Below, in pieces: positions 16,839-24,978 of a DNA stretch of 64,000 nucleotides. Numbering within the stretch: the first letter of the stretch is position 1; each line of letters opens with the position of its first letter. The notes under the pieces were generated by a model, which saw only the letters and a program-made list of their open reading frames with translations, ran no database searches and was not told the origin of the DNA. The position numbers and the translations under genes are program-made. The DNA is from an uncultured Eubacteriales bacterium (GTDB lineage Bacteria; Bacillota; Clostridia; Oscillospirales; CAG-272). Where the stretch lies: contig CAJKPX010000003.1 in NCBI GenBank assembly GCA_905201895.1, forward strand, positions 1 through 64,000, written 5' to 3'.

Positions 16839-17397
16839 ATTTCAGCAGGCAATGTTGCAACAAAACACCGCGATCGTTGCCTATGCGCGGAAAAAGAAAA
16901 TCCGAAAAATTTTACGCGTACTCTTGGTCAATGCGCTGATTATCTCGCTCACGCTTGTCACGCTGGAGCAGATGAACCGTTCTGAAATCAGGCTACCGAT
17001 CCTCTGCTCAATGCTTGTTGTTTGCGGAGCCTACACGCTTACCGCAAAGCCGCGCGGATTGATCTTTTCGCGTCCGTTCGTTGGTGTGATTGAGCAGGCA
17101 ACCGTTGAAACGTACGTAGGAGGACATGATGACAATATCCGACGTGTAACTCTCAAGAACAGGCTGATTCTTTCCATCCGCACCGAGAATGGCACAATTC
17201 GGCGTTCGGAGGTGGAACGCAAATATGAACCATACTATCGCTGCGGAGATCGCGTTGGGGTGTGGAGCGGTCTTGCGCTTCCGCTCTTGCTTGATGCAGA
17301 TGAGGAGAGATCCACGGTTTGTTGGTGGTGCGGCAGCATCAACCGTCCCGAGGACGGCGAATGCCTCCATTGCGGCAGAGATCGTTTTCAGACTTGA
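16825..17397 (+). CDS. Two-helix membrane protein with C-terminal zinc ribbon
   Basis: 190 residues. Two hydrophobic segments (about 28-46 and 56-72) form a hairpin in the membrane, followed by a beta-type soluble domain. The C-terminus CWWCGSINRPEDGECLHCGR (about 167-186) is a CxxC...CxxC zinc ribbon. The ATG overlaps the end of the preceding membrane-protein gene, with AGGGGGAGG upstream. Similar topology to YcxB-like or zinc-ribbon membrane proteins is possible, but I do not recognise a family. No clear terminator follows; the structured pdaA leader begins 38 bases downstream. Confidence 0.75.
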   Translation: MTTNEFQQAMLQQNTAIVAYARKKKIRKILRVLLVNALIISLTLVTLEQMNRSEIRLPILCSMLVVCGAYTLTAKPRGLIFSRPFVGVIEQATVETYVGGHDDNIRRVTLKNRLILSIRTENGTIRRSEVERKYEPYYRCGDRVGVWSGLALPLLLDADEERSTVCWWCGSINRPEDGECLHCGRDRFQT

Positions 17398-17434
17398 TTT
17401 TTTTATTCTCAATTTCATCAAAAACATCAAAAAA

Positions 17435-17511
17435 TTTCACGGGTTGATCCACCTTCAAGCTGCACAAACTTTTATTGAAGTGCATTTTTGAAAGGAGATC
17501 AACCCGTGAAA
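17435..17511 (+). promoter_or_regulatory. Long hairpin sequestering the pdaA ribosome site and start codon
   Basis: Perfect 15-bp inverted repeat: 17435-17449 (TTTCACGGGTTGATC) and 17497-17511 (its exact complement), the second arm containing the GTG start at 17506. Inside, CCTT(C)AA at 452-458 can pair with TTGAAAGG at 488-495, burying the Shine-Dalgarno AAAGGAG (17491-17497), and TGCA (461-464) pairs with TGCA (481-484). The whole 77-nt leader can thus fold into one stem. It should repress translation unless opened; the trigger is unknown. Confidence 0.7.
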
Positions 17512-18297
17512 AAATTTATTTCTTTTCTGTTCAGTATGTTTGTTCTTGCTGTAACGCTTTCCGCGCATGCAACGGCGGGCGGCGACGCATATAGCTGGTA
17601 TTGCAAGCACGTATCAAACCACGCACAGCCCACGGCGGACACTGCGCTTTCCTTTGTGGAGGAGCTTGACGGCTACTATATCGACCACCGACACACTGAG
17701 TCGGATGCTGAGGAGAAGGTGATCTATCTCACCTTTGATGCAGGCTATGAAAACGGAAACGTGGCGCGCATTCTCGACGTTTTGAAGGCAGAGGATGTAC
17801 CCGCAGCCTTCTTCATTCTCGGTGGCTTGATCCGCACTGCCCCCGAGCTCGTGCAACGCATGCAGGCGGAGGGACACCTTGTTTGCAACCACACCGACCG
17901 ACATCGGGATATGTCGGCATTTGACGATGACGCTTTTCTTTCCGAGCTTCGGGCGCTTGAGACTCGTTACAAGGAGCTCACGGGTGCGGAGCTCGCCCCC
18001 TATTACCGTCCACCGGAAGGTCGTTTTTCTCGTGATAATCTCGTTTGTGCGCAAAAAAACGGCTATAAAACGGTCTTTTGGAGCTTTGCTTATCCCGATT
18101 GGGACAACAACAGTCAAATGAGTGCCGAACGGGCAAAGGAGATCGTGCTGGAAAATATCCACAACGGGGAGGTGATGCTCCTGCATCCCACCTCGGCAAC
18201 CAACGCCACCATTCTCAGAGACGTGATCGCGGCGCTCAAGGCAGAGGGCTATCGCTTTGGTACGCTCGACGAGCTGACGGCGGAGGCTCTTGAATGA
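17506..18297 (+). CDS. pdaA: Polysaccharide deacetylase, PdaA type
   Basis: 263 residues with an N-terminal signal peptide (KKFISFLFSMFVLAVTLSAHA). PdaA-type enzymes de-N-acetylate muramic acid to make muramic delta-lactam in spore cortex. The catalytic core shows YLTFDAGYENGN (the DE/DAGY variant typical of PdaA, rather than TFDDGP), FFILGGLI, the metal-binding NHTDRHRDM, YYRPPEGRFS, and VMLLHPTS. GTG 17506 is used, with AAAGGAG eight bases upstream; a TTG at 17488 is too close. Overlaps the next deacetylase gene by four bases. Its leader can hide the start codon, suggesting regulated translation. The symbol rests on motif resemblance. Confidence 0.85.
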   Translation: MKKFISFLFSMFVLAVTLSAHATAGGDAYSWYCKHVSNHAQPTADTALSFVEELDGYYIDHRHTESDAEEKVIYLTFDAGYENGNVARILDVLKAEDVPAAFFILGGLIRTAPELVQRMQAEGHLVCNHTDRHRDMSAFDDDAFLSELRALETRYKELTGAELAPYYRPPEGRFSRDNLVCAQKNGYKTVFWSFAYPDWDNNSQMSAERAKEIVLENIHNGEVMLLHPTSATNATILRDVIAALKAEGYRFGTLDELTAEALE

Positions 18298-18989
18298 CGT
18301 GGCACAGGAAACGCACCCTCGCAGTGAGCGTTGTGGCGCTGCTGCTGATGCTCCGTTTGCTTTGTGTTCCGATTGCGGCGGAAGTTGAATTTTATCGCTC
18401 GGTCAAAACCGACACCATGCAGATCGCTATCACCTTTGATGACGGTCCACATCCTTACCTGACGCGGCAAATTCTCGATATATTGGATCGCTATTCGGTG
18501 AAAGCAACCTTTTTTATGGTTGGCGTAAACGTTGTGAATTATCCCGACGTAGCGCGTGAGGTGCTTGCGAGAGAGCATGAGGTCGGCAATCACACCTATT
18601 CACACGACCGACTCAAAAGCCTCAGCATTGAGGCGATTGAGCGTGAGATCGGGCTCTGTGAGGATGCACTCGAGGAGCTTTGCGAATACCGCCCCCACCT
18701 GTTCCGACCTCCGCAGGGAGCGGTGAGCACCTTCGTTGAGCATTGCACCGCTCACAACGATTACACGATGGTGCTCTGGAGCCTTGACACACGTGATTGG
18801 GAATGCAAGAATGTCGATGAGATCGTGGAGAGCGTGCTCTCACGCGTCTCCCCGGGGGATATCATTCTCATGCACGATTATATCGGTCACGGGAGCAGAA
18901 CGCCCGAGGCGCTTGAAATCCTCCTGCCTCGTCTCATCGAGCGCGGATTTGAGCCCGTCACGGTGAGCCGACTGTTGGGAATCGGATAG
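18294..18989 (+). CDS. Polysaccharide (peptidoglycan) deacetylase, NodB family
   Basis: 231 residues. An N-terminal signal anchor (about 6-24) directs it to the outside of the membrane. The NodB homology domain has all motifs: TFDDGPHPYLT (catalytic base Asp and metal Asp, about 43-53), NHTYSHDRL (metal His pair, about 97), FRPPQGA (about 140), LWSLDTRDWE and ILMHDYIGHG. Likely removes acetyl groups from peptidoglycan N-acetylglucosamine or another surface polymer. The start overlaps the pdaA stop (ATGA), so the two are co-translated; a strong terminator follows. Confidence 0.92.
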   Translation: MTWHRKRTLAVSVVALLLMLRLLCVPIAAEVEFYRSVKTDTMQIAITFDDGPHPYLTRQILDILDRYSVKATFFMVGVNVVNYPDVAREVLAREHEVGNHTYSHDRLKSLSIEAIEREIGLCEDALEELCEYRPHLFRPPQGAVSTFVEHCTAHNDYTMVLWSLDTRDWECKNVDEIVESVLSRVSPGDIILMHDYIGHGSRTPEALEILLPRLIERGFEPVTVSRLLGIG

Positions 18990-19001
18990 CAAAATGAAAT
19001 G

Positions 19002-19047
19002 AAAAGACGGAAAATCCTTGTAAAACGCAGCATTTTCCGTCTTTTTT
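19002..19047 (+). terminator. Intrinsic terminator after deacetylase operon
   Basis: Stem AAAAGACGGAAAAT / ATTTTCCGTCTTTT with a 16-nt loop, followed by a T-run. The A-run at the left end could let it serve the convergent gene too. Confidence 0.85.
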
Positions 19048-19075
19048 GTTACATATCAATTTGATGGCAGCACTT

Positions 19076-20080
19076 TTATTCGCCTGTCGGTTCACCCTCA
19101 TCGGAGGTGCCATCGGTCTCCTCGACCTCCTCTTCGTTCGTGCGATAGGGCTCGATCATGTAGCGGTCGATGATCGGGTAAGCCGCATAGGTTGAGGTGA
19201 AGGCGGTTACCGCCAGGTAGTAGAGGAAGGGGAGCAGGAGCGGGATCGCAAAGCTGAGCGGGGTCATCATAAAGATCGGGAAGAGCACCACGTTGAGTGC
19301 GGTGATCACCACAATTCCGATTAAGCCCATCAGGTTGCGCTTGACACCGAGCGCGGTAAAAATCAGCGCGTTTTTGAAGATCTTTCTGATCGAGAGATCA
19401 AAGGTGACCATCAACAGGTAGATGTAGAAGCGCATGAAGAAATAGAGCACCGCCATGATGCAGATTGCCCAGAAGCCGCAGTCGATCCAGAAGGAGCTTG
19501 GCATCGACGAAAAATAAAAGATGTCGAACACGAGCAGGAAAATGGCGAGCAGGTCGATCACACCCATCACAAATCCCTGCTTGAGGTTGCGACGGATGGC
19601 ATAGAAGTAATCCGAGAACAGAAACACGGGCTCGCCGCGCACCATGCTGCGCAGGATATAGGTGGCGCCCGCATTCTGCCAGCCGAAGGTGACAAGCAGG
19701 AATACCACACAGATGCCGATGAGCACATAGGTGAGCGTACCGCCGTAGGGGATATTCAGCTGCGCACCAAACAGGTCGAGCAGCTGGGTGACGGTGGGGG
19801 ACTGTTCGATCAGATTGACGCCGTAGAGCGTGGAGAAGATCGGGTTGTTTTCCACCGGTGTTTTGTCGAAGCCGAGATAAAAATAAACCGCAAGCAGGAT
19901 CGGGATAACCATTGGGAGCATCAGGAGATTGAGCGAGATCAATTTCCAGAAGCGTCTGCCAAGCAGCTTGAAATAGCGAGCAAAGGTTGGCGTGGTGTCC
20001 TCGTCCGGGGCATCGGGACGGTCGGCACGCTTGAAGCTGAATATACGATAAAGCAAGCCCTCTTTTTTGTTCTGACTCAA
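19076..20080 (-). CDS. YesL/DUF624-like membrane protein
   Basis: 334 residues. Five to six hydrophobic segments: about 46-66, 115-137, 170-190, 195-225 and 240-290. The segment GATYILRSMVRGEPVFLFSDYFYAIRRNLKQG (read around residues 138-170) matches the loop found in DUF624/YesL proteins, which often sit near carbohydrate ABC transporters; no such transporter is here. The charged N-terminus and the acidic C-terminal tail (EEEVEETDGTSDEGE) are cytoplasmic or disordered. The ATG at 20080 has GGAAGGATTG upstream. Transcribed alone. Confidence 0.75.
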   Translation of the reverse strand: MSQNKKEGLLYRIFSFKRADRPDAPDEDTTPTFARYFKLLGRRFWKLISLNLLMLPMVIPILLAVYFYLGFDKTPVENNPIFSTLYGVNLIEQSPTVTQLLDLFGAQLNIPYGGTLTYVLIGICVVFLLVTFGWQNAGATYILRSMVRGEPVFLFSDYFYAIRRNLKQGFVMGVIDLLAIFLLVFDIFYFSSMPSSFWIDCGFWAICIMAVLYFFMRFYIYLLMVTFDLSIRKIFKNALIFTALGVKRNLMGLIGIVVITALNVVLFPIFMMTPLSFAIPLLLPFLYYLAVTAFTSTYAAYPIIDRYMIEPYRTNEEEVEETDGTSDEGEPTGE

Positions 20081-20247
20081 AGCAATCCTTCCTTTTTTCG
20101 TTGCAAAACGATGGTAATATTGCTATTATTTTAGCATATTTTGAGTGAAAAGTCAACAGATACGAAAAATTTACAGAAAAACCGATTTTCGTACAAAAAG
20201 TTGACGTGATAAAAGCAAGAAAAACTGAAAAAAAAGAAAAAAGTATC

Positions 20248-20276
20248 TTGAAAAGCGTTTCGGTCTATGTTATAAT
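20248..20276 (+). promoter_or_regulatory. Promoter of gene at 20314
   Basis: TTGAAA (20248-20253), 17-bp spacer, TATAAT (20271-20276), 38 bases before the chosen ATG. Confidence 0.8.
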
Positions 20277-20313
20277 ATTTACAGAATTTGTAAAAGGAAA
20301 GGTGTGGGTGCAA

Positions 20314-20973
20314 ATGAATTTGAAAAAAAGACTCCCCCTGATCGTTGCGATCGTTGCCGTTTTGAGCTTGGTTGGCGCGCTTTTGGTGCTGATTTTGATG
20401 GTGCCGAATGCCGATGCTGTTTATAAACGCGTGCTTGAGATCATCCTCGCATGCCTGCTTTTGCTTCTTGCAGCATGCGCGGGCTATTATCTGCTTGTCA
20501 CGCGTGACGTTGATCCCAACTTCTTCCTGTTTGACCGCGCAAAGAAGCGCAACATTCCGGTTGAGAGCCTCACCTTTACGATCGTAAACGAGCGCATGAC
20601 CTTCTTTTTAACGATGGTGTGTGAGTCGGTTGAGCAGCTCTGGCAGGAAAACGTGCTTGAGAGTGATCGCAAGCTGGGATACCGCAGAGTATACCGTCCG
20701 CTTCTCGCCTATAAGATGCTCTACGATCTGGCAGACAAAAATCTCGAAACCTATTGGAATTGCATGCTTGAGGCAAAGCCCGAGATCATCGAGTCTCTTT
20801 GCAGTGCTCTGATGCAGGGCGGCGAGCAGGAAATGGTGAAGGCGCTTCGCTTTATCATGGAAAATCACCGCGAAGCTCCCGAGCGCATCAAGGATTTCGT
20901 GATCGGAAACCAGAAATATATTCGCGGCAGAATGCTGGGCTATATTAAGCGCAACATCGAGTTGTTTTATTGA
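20314..20973 (+). CDS. Membrane-anchored protein of unknown function
   Basis: 219 residues. Two transmembrane helices (about 8-28 and 40-62) with a short loop between them are followed by a 150-residue soluble helical domain, probably cytoplasmic, that contains VDPNFFLFDRAKKRNIPVESLTF and a conserved-looking KMLYDLADKNLETYW segment. I do not recognise a family. The ATG at 20314 is downstream of GGAAAGGTGTGGG; a GTG a few codons upstream is also possible. A good promoter lies immediately upstream. Only about 60 bases separate it from the alkaline phosphatase gene, so the two may be co-transcribed. Confidence 0.75.
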   Translation: MNLKKRLPLIVAIVAVLSLVGALLVLILMVPNADAVYKRVLEIILACLLLLLAACAGYYLLVTRDVDPNFFLFDRAKKRNIPVESLTFTIVNERMTFFLTMVCESVEQLWQENVLESDRKLGYRRVYRPLLAYKMLYDLADKNLETYWNCMLEAKPEIIESLCSALMQGGEQEMVKALRFIMENHREAPERIKDFVIGNQKYIRGRMLGYIKRNIELFY

Positions 20974-21037
20974 TTGGTCCGTTATTGGACAAACGATCCT
21001 TCAAAGTCGGAACGTAACCGTGCATGAGGTTTTTATC

Positions 21038-22441
21038 ATGAAATTGAGCATTATAAAACGCGTTTTGATTTCTTTATTCTCAATTTTGATTGCAATTACC
21101 TTGATCGCTTGCTCCGGTTCTTCAAATCCAATTCATTCAGATACAACCAATTCAGACCCAACCGATACCGCATCCCCGCCCGAATGTGAGCACTTATGGA
21201 AGGAAGCCAACTGCAGTAATCCGAAAATCTGCTTCAAATGTAATAAAACCGAGGGTGAAAAGAACGTCGAAGCCCATGCTTATGTAGAAAAGGGTGAGCA
21301 GCTTCTTTGTATCTATTGCGGTGTCCCCGCACCGATCAGGGAAGTGGACTGTGAGCACGTCGCAGGTGCAGACACCTGTCCGCTTTGCGGTGAAACCGAG
21401 CTCAACGTCATAAAAAACGTCATCTATATCATTGGAGACGGAATGGGGCTTGAGCATATTGCGGCGGGTGAGATTGCATTCGGAAAGGATTATTGCTTTG
21501 ATGATTGGCAATTTGCTACCGTAAACACAGATTCTCTGTCGGCTGCAGGCAAAGGGTACAGTGCAGTTACCGATTCTGCCGCTGCAGGAACAGCACTTGC
21601 TACCGGTGTTGTCACCTATAATCAATACGTTGGGCGAGATGCAAACAAAAACGATCTTACCACCATTCTCGATCATGCAAAATCACTCGGTAAGCGTACC
21701 GGTATCATTAGCACCGATGCTCTTTTCGGTGCAACCCCGGGGGCGTTTTCTGCCCATTGCGACAGTCGGGGGGATTACCCCGGCATTCTCCAATCTCAAA
21801 TTCAATCGGGAATTGATCTTCTTTGCGGTAATAAGGATAGTAATATCTACCTTAATGATACCGTCATCACACAAAACGGATACGTTCATTGCAAAACAAG
21901 CGGTCAGATGCGGAAAAACAGCGACGCCGACAAGCTCTATTGCACGCTGAATATTTTCGGTTATAAAACCTCCTACGGTCATGTGACGCCTTCTCAGGTA
22001 ACCCCCATCGCGTTGGATTACCTCGATAACGAAACCGGTTTTGTTCTCATGATCGAGCAATCGCATATAGATGCGTATGCGCACACCAATTCGATAGACG
22101 ACGTTCTGAAGTCTGTCGACGAGCTGAACAATACCGTCGAGGCGATTTTTGAGTGGATGGGTGACCGCACCGATACCGCAATTATTATCACCGCGGATCA
22201 CGAAACAGGTGATCTTTCGGTCAGTAAGACCAATACGCTCCCGAATTCCACTTCGATCAACAACGGTCCCACGCTTTATTATCTTTTCAATTCGACCGGT
22301 CATACCAACTCGACCGTTGGGTTGTTCATCTACGGTGCTGACGTAGATATCGAGCAACACTCCTACTATAATAATCCCTACAATGTCAAAAACACCGATA
22401 TTTATACCATAGTCTACCGATTATTGCATAATCTTCGTTAG
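21038..22441 (+). CDS. Alkaline phosphatase lipoprotein with N-terminal Cys-rich module
   Basis: 467 residues. Signal peptide with lipobox LIACSG (Cys about 25). Residues about 45-125 hold CEHLWKEANCSNPKICFKC, CIYCG and CEHVAGADTCPLCG, a set of paired cysteines resembling zinc ribbons or treble-clef modules, unusual outside the cell. The alkaline phosphatase domain follows: YIIGDGMGLEH (metal Asp), VTDSAAAGTALATG (nucleophile Ser), a late EQSHIDAYAH, and IITADHETGD (metal ligands). It likely releases inorganic phosphate from organic phosphates at the cell surface. I chose the ATG at 21038 (MKLSIIK) because GAGG lies eight bases upstream. The coding sequence appears more AT-rich than its neighbours. 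A terminator follows. Confidence 0.88.
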   Translation: MKLSIIKRVLISLFSILIAITLIACSGSSNPIHSDTTNSDPTDTASPPECEHLWKEANCSNPKICFKCNKTEGEKNVEAHAYVEKGEQLLCIYCGVPAPIREVDCEHVAGADTCPLCGETELNVIKNVIYIIGDGMGLEHIAAGEIAFGKDYCFDDWQFATVNTDSLSAAGKGYSAVTDSAAAGTALATGVVTYNQYVGRDANKNDLTTILDHAKSLGKRTGIISTDALFGATPGAFSAHCDSRGDYPGILQSQIQSGIDLLCGNKDSNIYLNDTVITQNGYVHCKTSGQMRKNSDADKLYCTLNIFGYKTSYGHVTPSQVTPIALDYLDNETGFVLMIEQSHIDAYAHTNSIDDVLKSVDELNNTVEAIFEWMGDRTDTAIIITADHETGDLSVSKTNTLPNSTSINNGPTLYYLFNSTGHTNSTVGLFIYGADVDIEQHSYYNNPYNVKNTDIYTIVYRLLHNLR

Positions 22442-22451
22442 ATAAGCAAAG

Positions 22452-22489
22452 AGGACAGAGAACGTAAAAATGCTCTCTGTCCTTTTTTT
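22452..22489 (+). terminator. Intrinsic terminator after alkaline phosphatase
   Basis: Stem AGGACAGAG / CTCTGTCCT followed by seven T. Confidence 0.85.
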
Positions 22490-22582
22490 GTCGGTAGGTA
22501 ACGTATTCTGTTAAATATCAGAAATAAATTTTCGGAGAATTCCCCTTTGGGGAGTTTCCTTGCTTTATTTGTGAATTTTGAA

Positions 22583-23902
22583 TCAGAAAATGGGATATCC
22601 TGCGGCAGTGTGAGCCTCAATGAGCTCGTTGCAGAGTGCCACGATCTCGTCGGTGGAGAGCTCTGCGGCGGTGTGCGGCTCCATCATAGCTGCCTGGTAA
22701 AGTGTCTCGCGGCTACCGGTGTGTGCTGCCTCGATGGTGAGCAGCTGCGGGTAGATGTTGGAGGAGTTCATTGCAGCAAGCTGGAGCGGAAGATTGCCAA
22801 CGTATGTGGGCGTGATGCCGTTTGCGTCAACAAGGCAGGGAACCTCAACGCATGCCTCTGCCGGCAGGTTGGGGATCAGACCGTTGTTAATCACGTTTCC
22901 GCCGATCTTATAGGGGCGGTTGGACATGATCGCTTCCATGATGTGCGAAGCATACTCCTTGGAGCGCTCGTGCTGAACGTTTCCTCCTGCCATGAGCTCT
23001 TCCTTCTGGCTCTGCCATTTTGCGATCTGGTTTACGCAGCGACGCGGATATTCGTCGAGCGGAATGTTGAATTTTTCGATCAGATCGGGGCGATTGGGCT
23101 TGATGTAGAAGGGATTGTATTCTGCATTGTGCTCGCTGCTTTCGGTGCAGTAGTAGCCGAGCTTGTCAATGTAGTCGAAGCGCACCATGTCGCTGTGCTT
23201 TTCGGTTGCGTTCTTTTCCTTTGCGCGGCGGCGGATCTCGGGGTAGAGGTCGTTGCCGTCCTTGTCGGTGATCTCAAGCAGCCATGCCATGTGGTTGATG
23301 CCGGCGATCTTGGTGATGCAGCCGTCGAGCTTATCCTCCATATCAACCTTCTTCAGAATGGATTTTGCGCAAACCTGCACGCTGTGGCAAAGACCAACCG
23401 TTTTCACGTTGGTGTAACGGAGCATATATCCCGTGAGCATTGCCATGGGATTGGTGTAGTTGAGGAACCATGCGTTGGGGCAAACCTCCTCAATGTCAGC
23501 CGCAAAGTCCTTGAGAACGCGGATGGTGCGCATTGCGCGGAAGATACCGCCGATACCGAGGGTGTCGGCAATGGTCTGACGCAGACCGTACTTCTTCGGA
23601 ATCTCAAAGTCGATGATCGTGCAGGGATCATAAAGACCGACCTGAATTGCGTTGACAACGAAGTCAGCGCCGCGGAGGGCATCTTTTCTTTGTTCCACAC
23701 CGAGGTACTTCTTCACGGTTGCGCGTCCCTCGTTGATGCTCTGGTTCATTGCCGTAATCAGAAGATAGGATTCCTCAAGTCTGGTGCCGTCAATGTCATA
23801 AAGTGCGATTTCAATGTCATGAAAATCGGGGCACATCATGGTGTCGCCCAGCACGTTTTTGGAAAATACGGTACTGCCTGCACCCATAAAAGTAACTTTC
23901 AT
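22583..23902 (-). CDS. Glycoside hydrolase family 4 (alpha-galactosidase/alpha-glucosidase)
   Basis: 439 residues. GH4 enzymes use NAD+ and a divalent metal to cleave glycosides by oxidation-elimination. The Rossmann start MKVTFMGAGSTVFSKN binds NAD. NYTNPMAM (about 151) and the metal-binding Cys in VGLCHSVQ (about 173) and His in GINHMAWLLE (about 200) are typical of the AglA/MelA branch. Cytoplasmic, no signal peptide. The ATG has AAAAAAGGAG upstream. Divergent from an AraC-family regulator at 24078 that probably controls it, by analogy with melA-melR. No transporter is adjacent. Confidence 0.93.
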   Translation of the reverse strand: MKVTFMGAGSTVFSKNVLGDTMMCPDFHDIEIALYDIDGTRLEESYLLITAMNQSINEGRATVKKYLGVEQRKDALRGADFVVNAIQVGLYDPCTIIDFEIPKKYGLRQTIADTLGIGGIFRAMRTIRVLKDFAADIEEVCPNAWFLNYTNPMAMLTGYMLRYTNVKTVGLCHSVQVCAKSILKKVDMEDKLDGCITKIAGINHMAWLLEITDKDGNDLYPEIRRRAKEKNATEKHSDMVRFDYIDKLGYYCTESSEHNAEYNPFYIKPNRPDLIEKFNIPLDEYPRRCVNQIAKWQSQKEELMAGGNVQHERSKEYASHIMEAIMSNRPYKIGGNVINNGLIPNLPAEACVEVPCLVDANGITPTYVGNLPLQLAAMNSSNIYPQLLTIEAAHTGSRETLYQAAMMEPHTAAELSTDEIVALCNELIEAHTAAGYPIF

Positions 23903-23944
23903 TTCGGTTTTCTCCTTTTTTGCATTTGATATTTGAATTGCTCA

Positions 23945-23961
23945 TACGGCGCTTGTCGCCG
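23945..23961. promoter_or_regulatory. Inverted repeat in the GH4 leader, possible operator
   Basis: ACGGCG-N5-CGCCGT, perfect 6-bp arms, lies between a minus-strand TATAAT (extended TGC before it, about 23974-23979) and the GH4 start. It could be an operator or a leader hairpin. Confidence 0.45.
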
Positions 23962-24001
23962 TTCTTGGCTTTATTATAGCATATTTTTTTTGAAAAGACT
24001 A

Positions 24002-24031
24002 TTGCATTCGGTAACTCATATATGGTATAAT
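24002..24031 (+). promoter_or_regulatory. Promoter of AraC-family regulator
   Basis: TTGCAT (24002-24007), 18-bp spacer, TATAAT (24026-24031), 46 bases before the ATG at 24078. Confidence 0.65.
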
Positions 24032-24077
24032 GTAACTATTCTGACGAGAATAACGATTTTTCGGGGAGGCGATTTTT

Positions 24078-24845
24078 ATGATTTTGAAGCCTGCAAGGGA
24101 CACGGTGCTGACCAATGCGCATCTGGGGGACCTCAATCCATTGTTCGTGGGTTGGGAGGATTGCCATGCGGGAAAATCGTTTGGTCCTACTGTACGAAAA
24201 TACACGCTGATTCATTATGTGGTGCAGGGAGAGGGAACCGTTCAGAAAAACGGGGAGATCTATCCCGTTCATGCAGGTGAGGCTTTTCTGATTCATCCGG
24301 GCGAGCTTGTGACCTACACTGCCGACCGAGACGATCCGTGGCATTACCAGTGGGTCGGCTTTGACGGAGCGCTTGCCGTGAAGCTGCGTGAGCTTCCGAC
24401 CGTTGTGCGGTTTCCGTCGGGTTTGATGCAGGAAATGCTCGACGCTGTAGAAAAGGATATGCCGGAATATCGCATCGCATCGCTCCTGTTTCGGATGTGT
24501 GCCGAGCTCAATGAGGGGAAACGCGTGCGCCATCACTACGTGCGACGCGTTCAGGACCACATTCGCGCACTCTACATGCAGCCCTTACGCGTGGAAATGA
24601 TCGCAGAGCAAATGAATCTCGACCGACGCTATCTTTCCCGTATATTCAAGCAACGAACAGGAAAAAGCATTCAGGAATATTTGATCTCTGTTCGCATGGA
24701 GGAGGCGCAGAAGCGGCTTGAGGAGGGCTTTTCGGTAGAGGAAACAGCACATCTGTGCGGCTATGACGATCCATCCAACTTTTCCAAAATGTTTAAGCGT
24801 CGAGTTGGTGTCAGCCCGCTTTTTTGGAAGCAGGAGAGACGCTGA
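24078..24845 (+). CDS. AraC-family transcriptional regulator
   Basis: 255 residues. The N-terminal half (about 20-110) is a cupin-like ligand-binding domain with the family pattern YTLIHYVVQGEGTVQKNG and AGEAFLIHPGELVTY. The C-terminal half (about 160-255) has two helix-turn-helix motifs: VEMIAEQMNLDRRYLSRIFK and SVEETAHLCGYDDPSNFSKM, ending FKRRVGVSPLFW. GGGGAGG precedes the ATG. Divergent from the GH4 gene with a 175-base shared intergenic region, so it probably activates it in response to the sugar. A terminator follows. Confidence 0.93.
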   Translation: MILKPARDTVLTNAHLGDLNPLFVGWEDCHAGKSFGPTVRKYTLIHYVVQGEGTVQKNGEIYPVHAGEAFLIHPGELVTYTADRDDPWHYQWVGFDGALAVKLRELPTVVRFPSGLMQEMLDAVEKDMPEYRIASLLFRMCAELNEGKRVRHHYVRRVQDHIRALYMQPLRVEMIAEQMNLDRRYLSRIFKQRTGKSIQEYLISVRMEEAQKRLEEGFSVEETAHLCGYDDPSNFSKMFKRRVGVSPLFWKQERR

Positions 24846-24927
24846 TCTGCACGGTTAATACGCATTTTTGAGATTTTACCGCATTTTTACCGAGAAATCG
24901 GGATGATTTTGCTCGAAAATAAAAGTG

Positions 24928-24969
24928 ACCGAGGTCTTACCGCCGCAAAGCGGCGAGACCTCGGTTTTT
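24928..24969. terminator. Intrinsic terminator
   Basis: Long stem ACCGAGGTCT...AGACCTCGGT with inner CCGC/GCGG pairing, then TTTTTG on the plus strand. It ends the AraC gene and probably the convergent GNAT operon. Confidence 0.85.
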
Positions 24970-24978
24970 GTATGTTGA

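Noticed and set aside
22547..23929. 460-residue plus-strand open frame
   Set aside because: Antisense to the GH4 gene, which has NAD and metal motifs.
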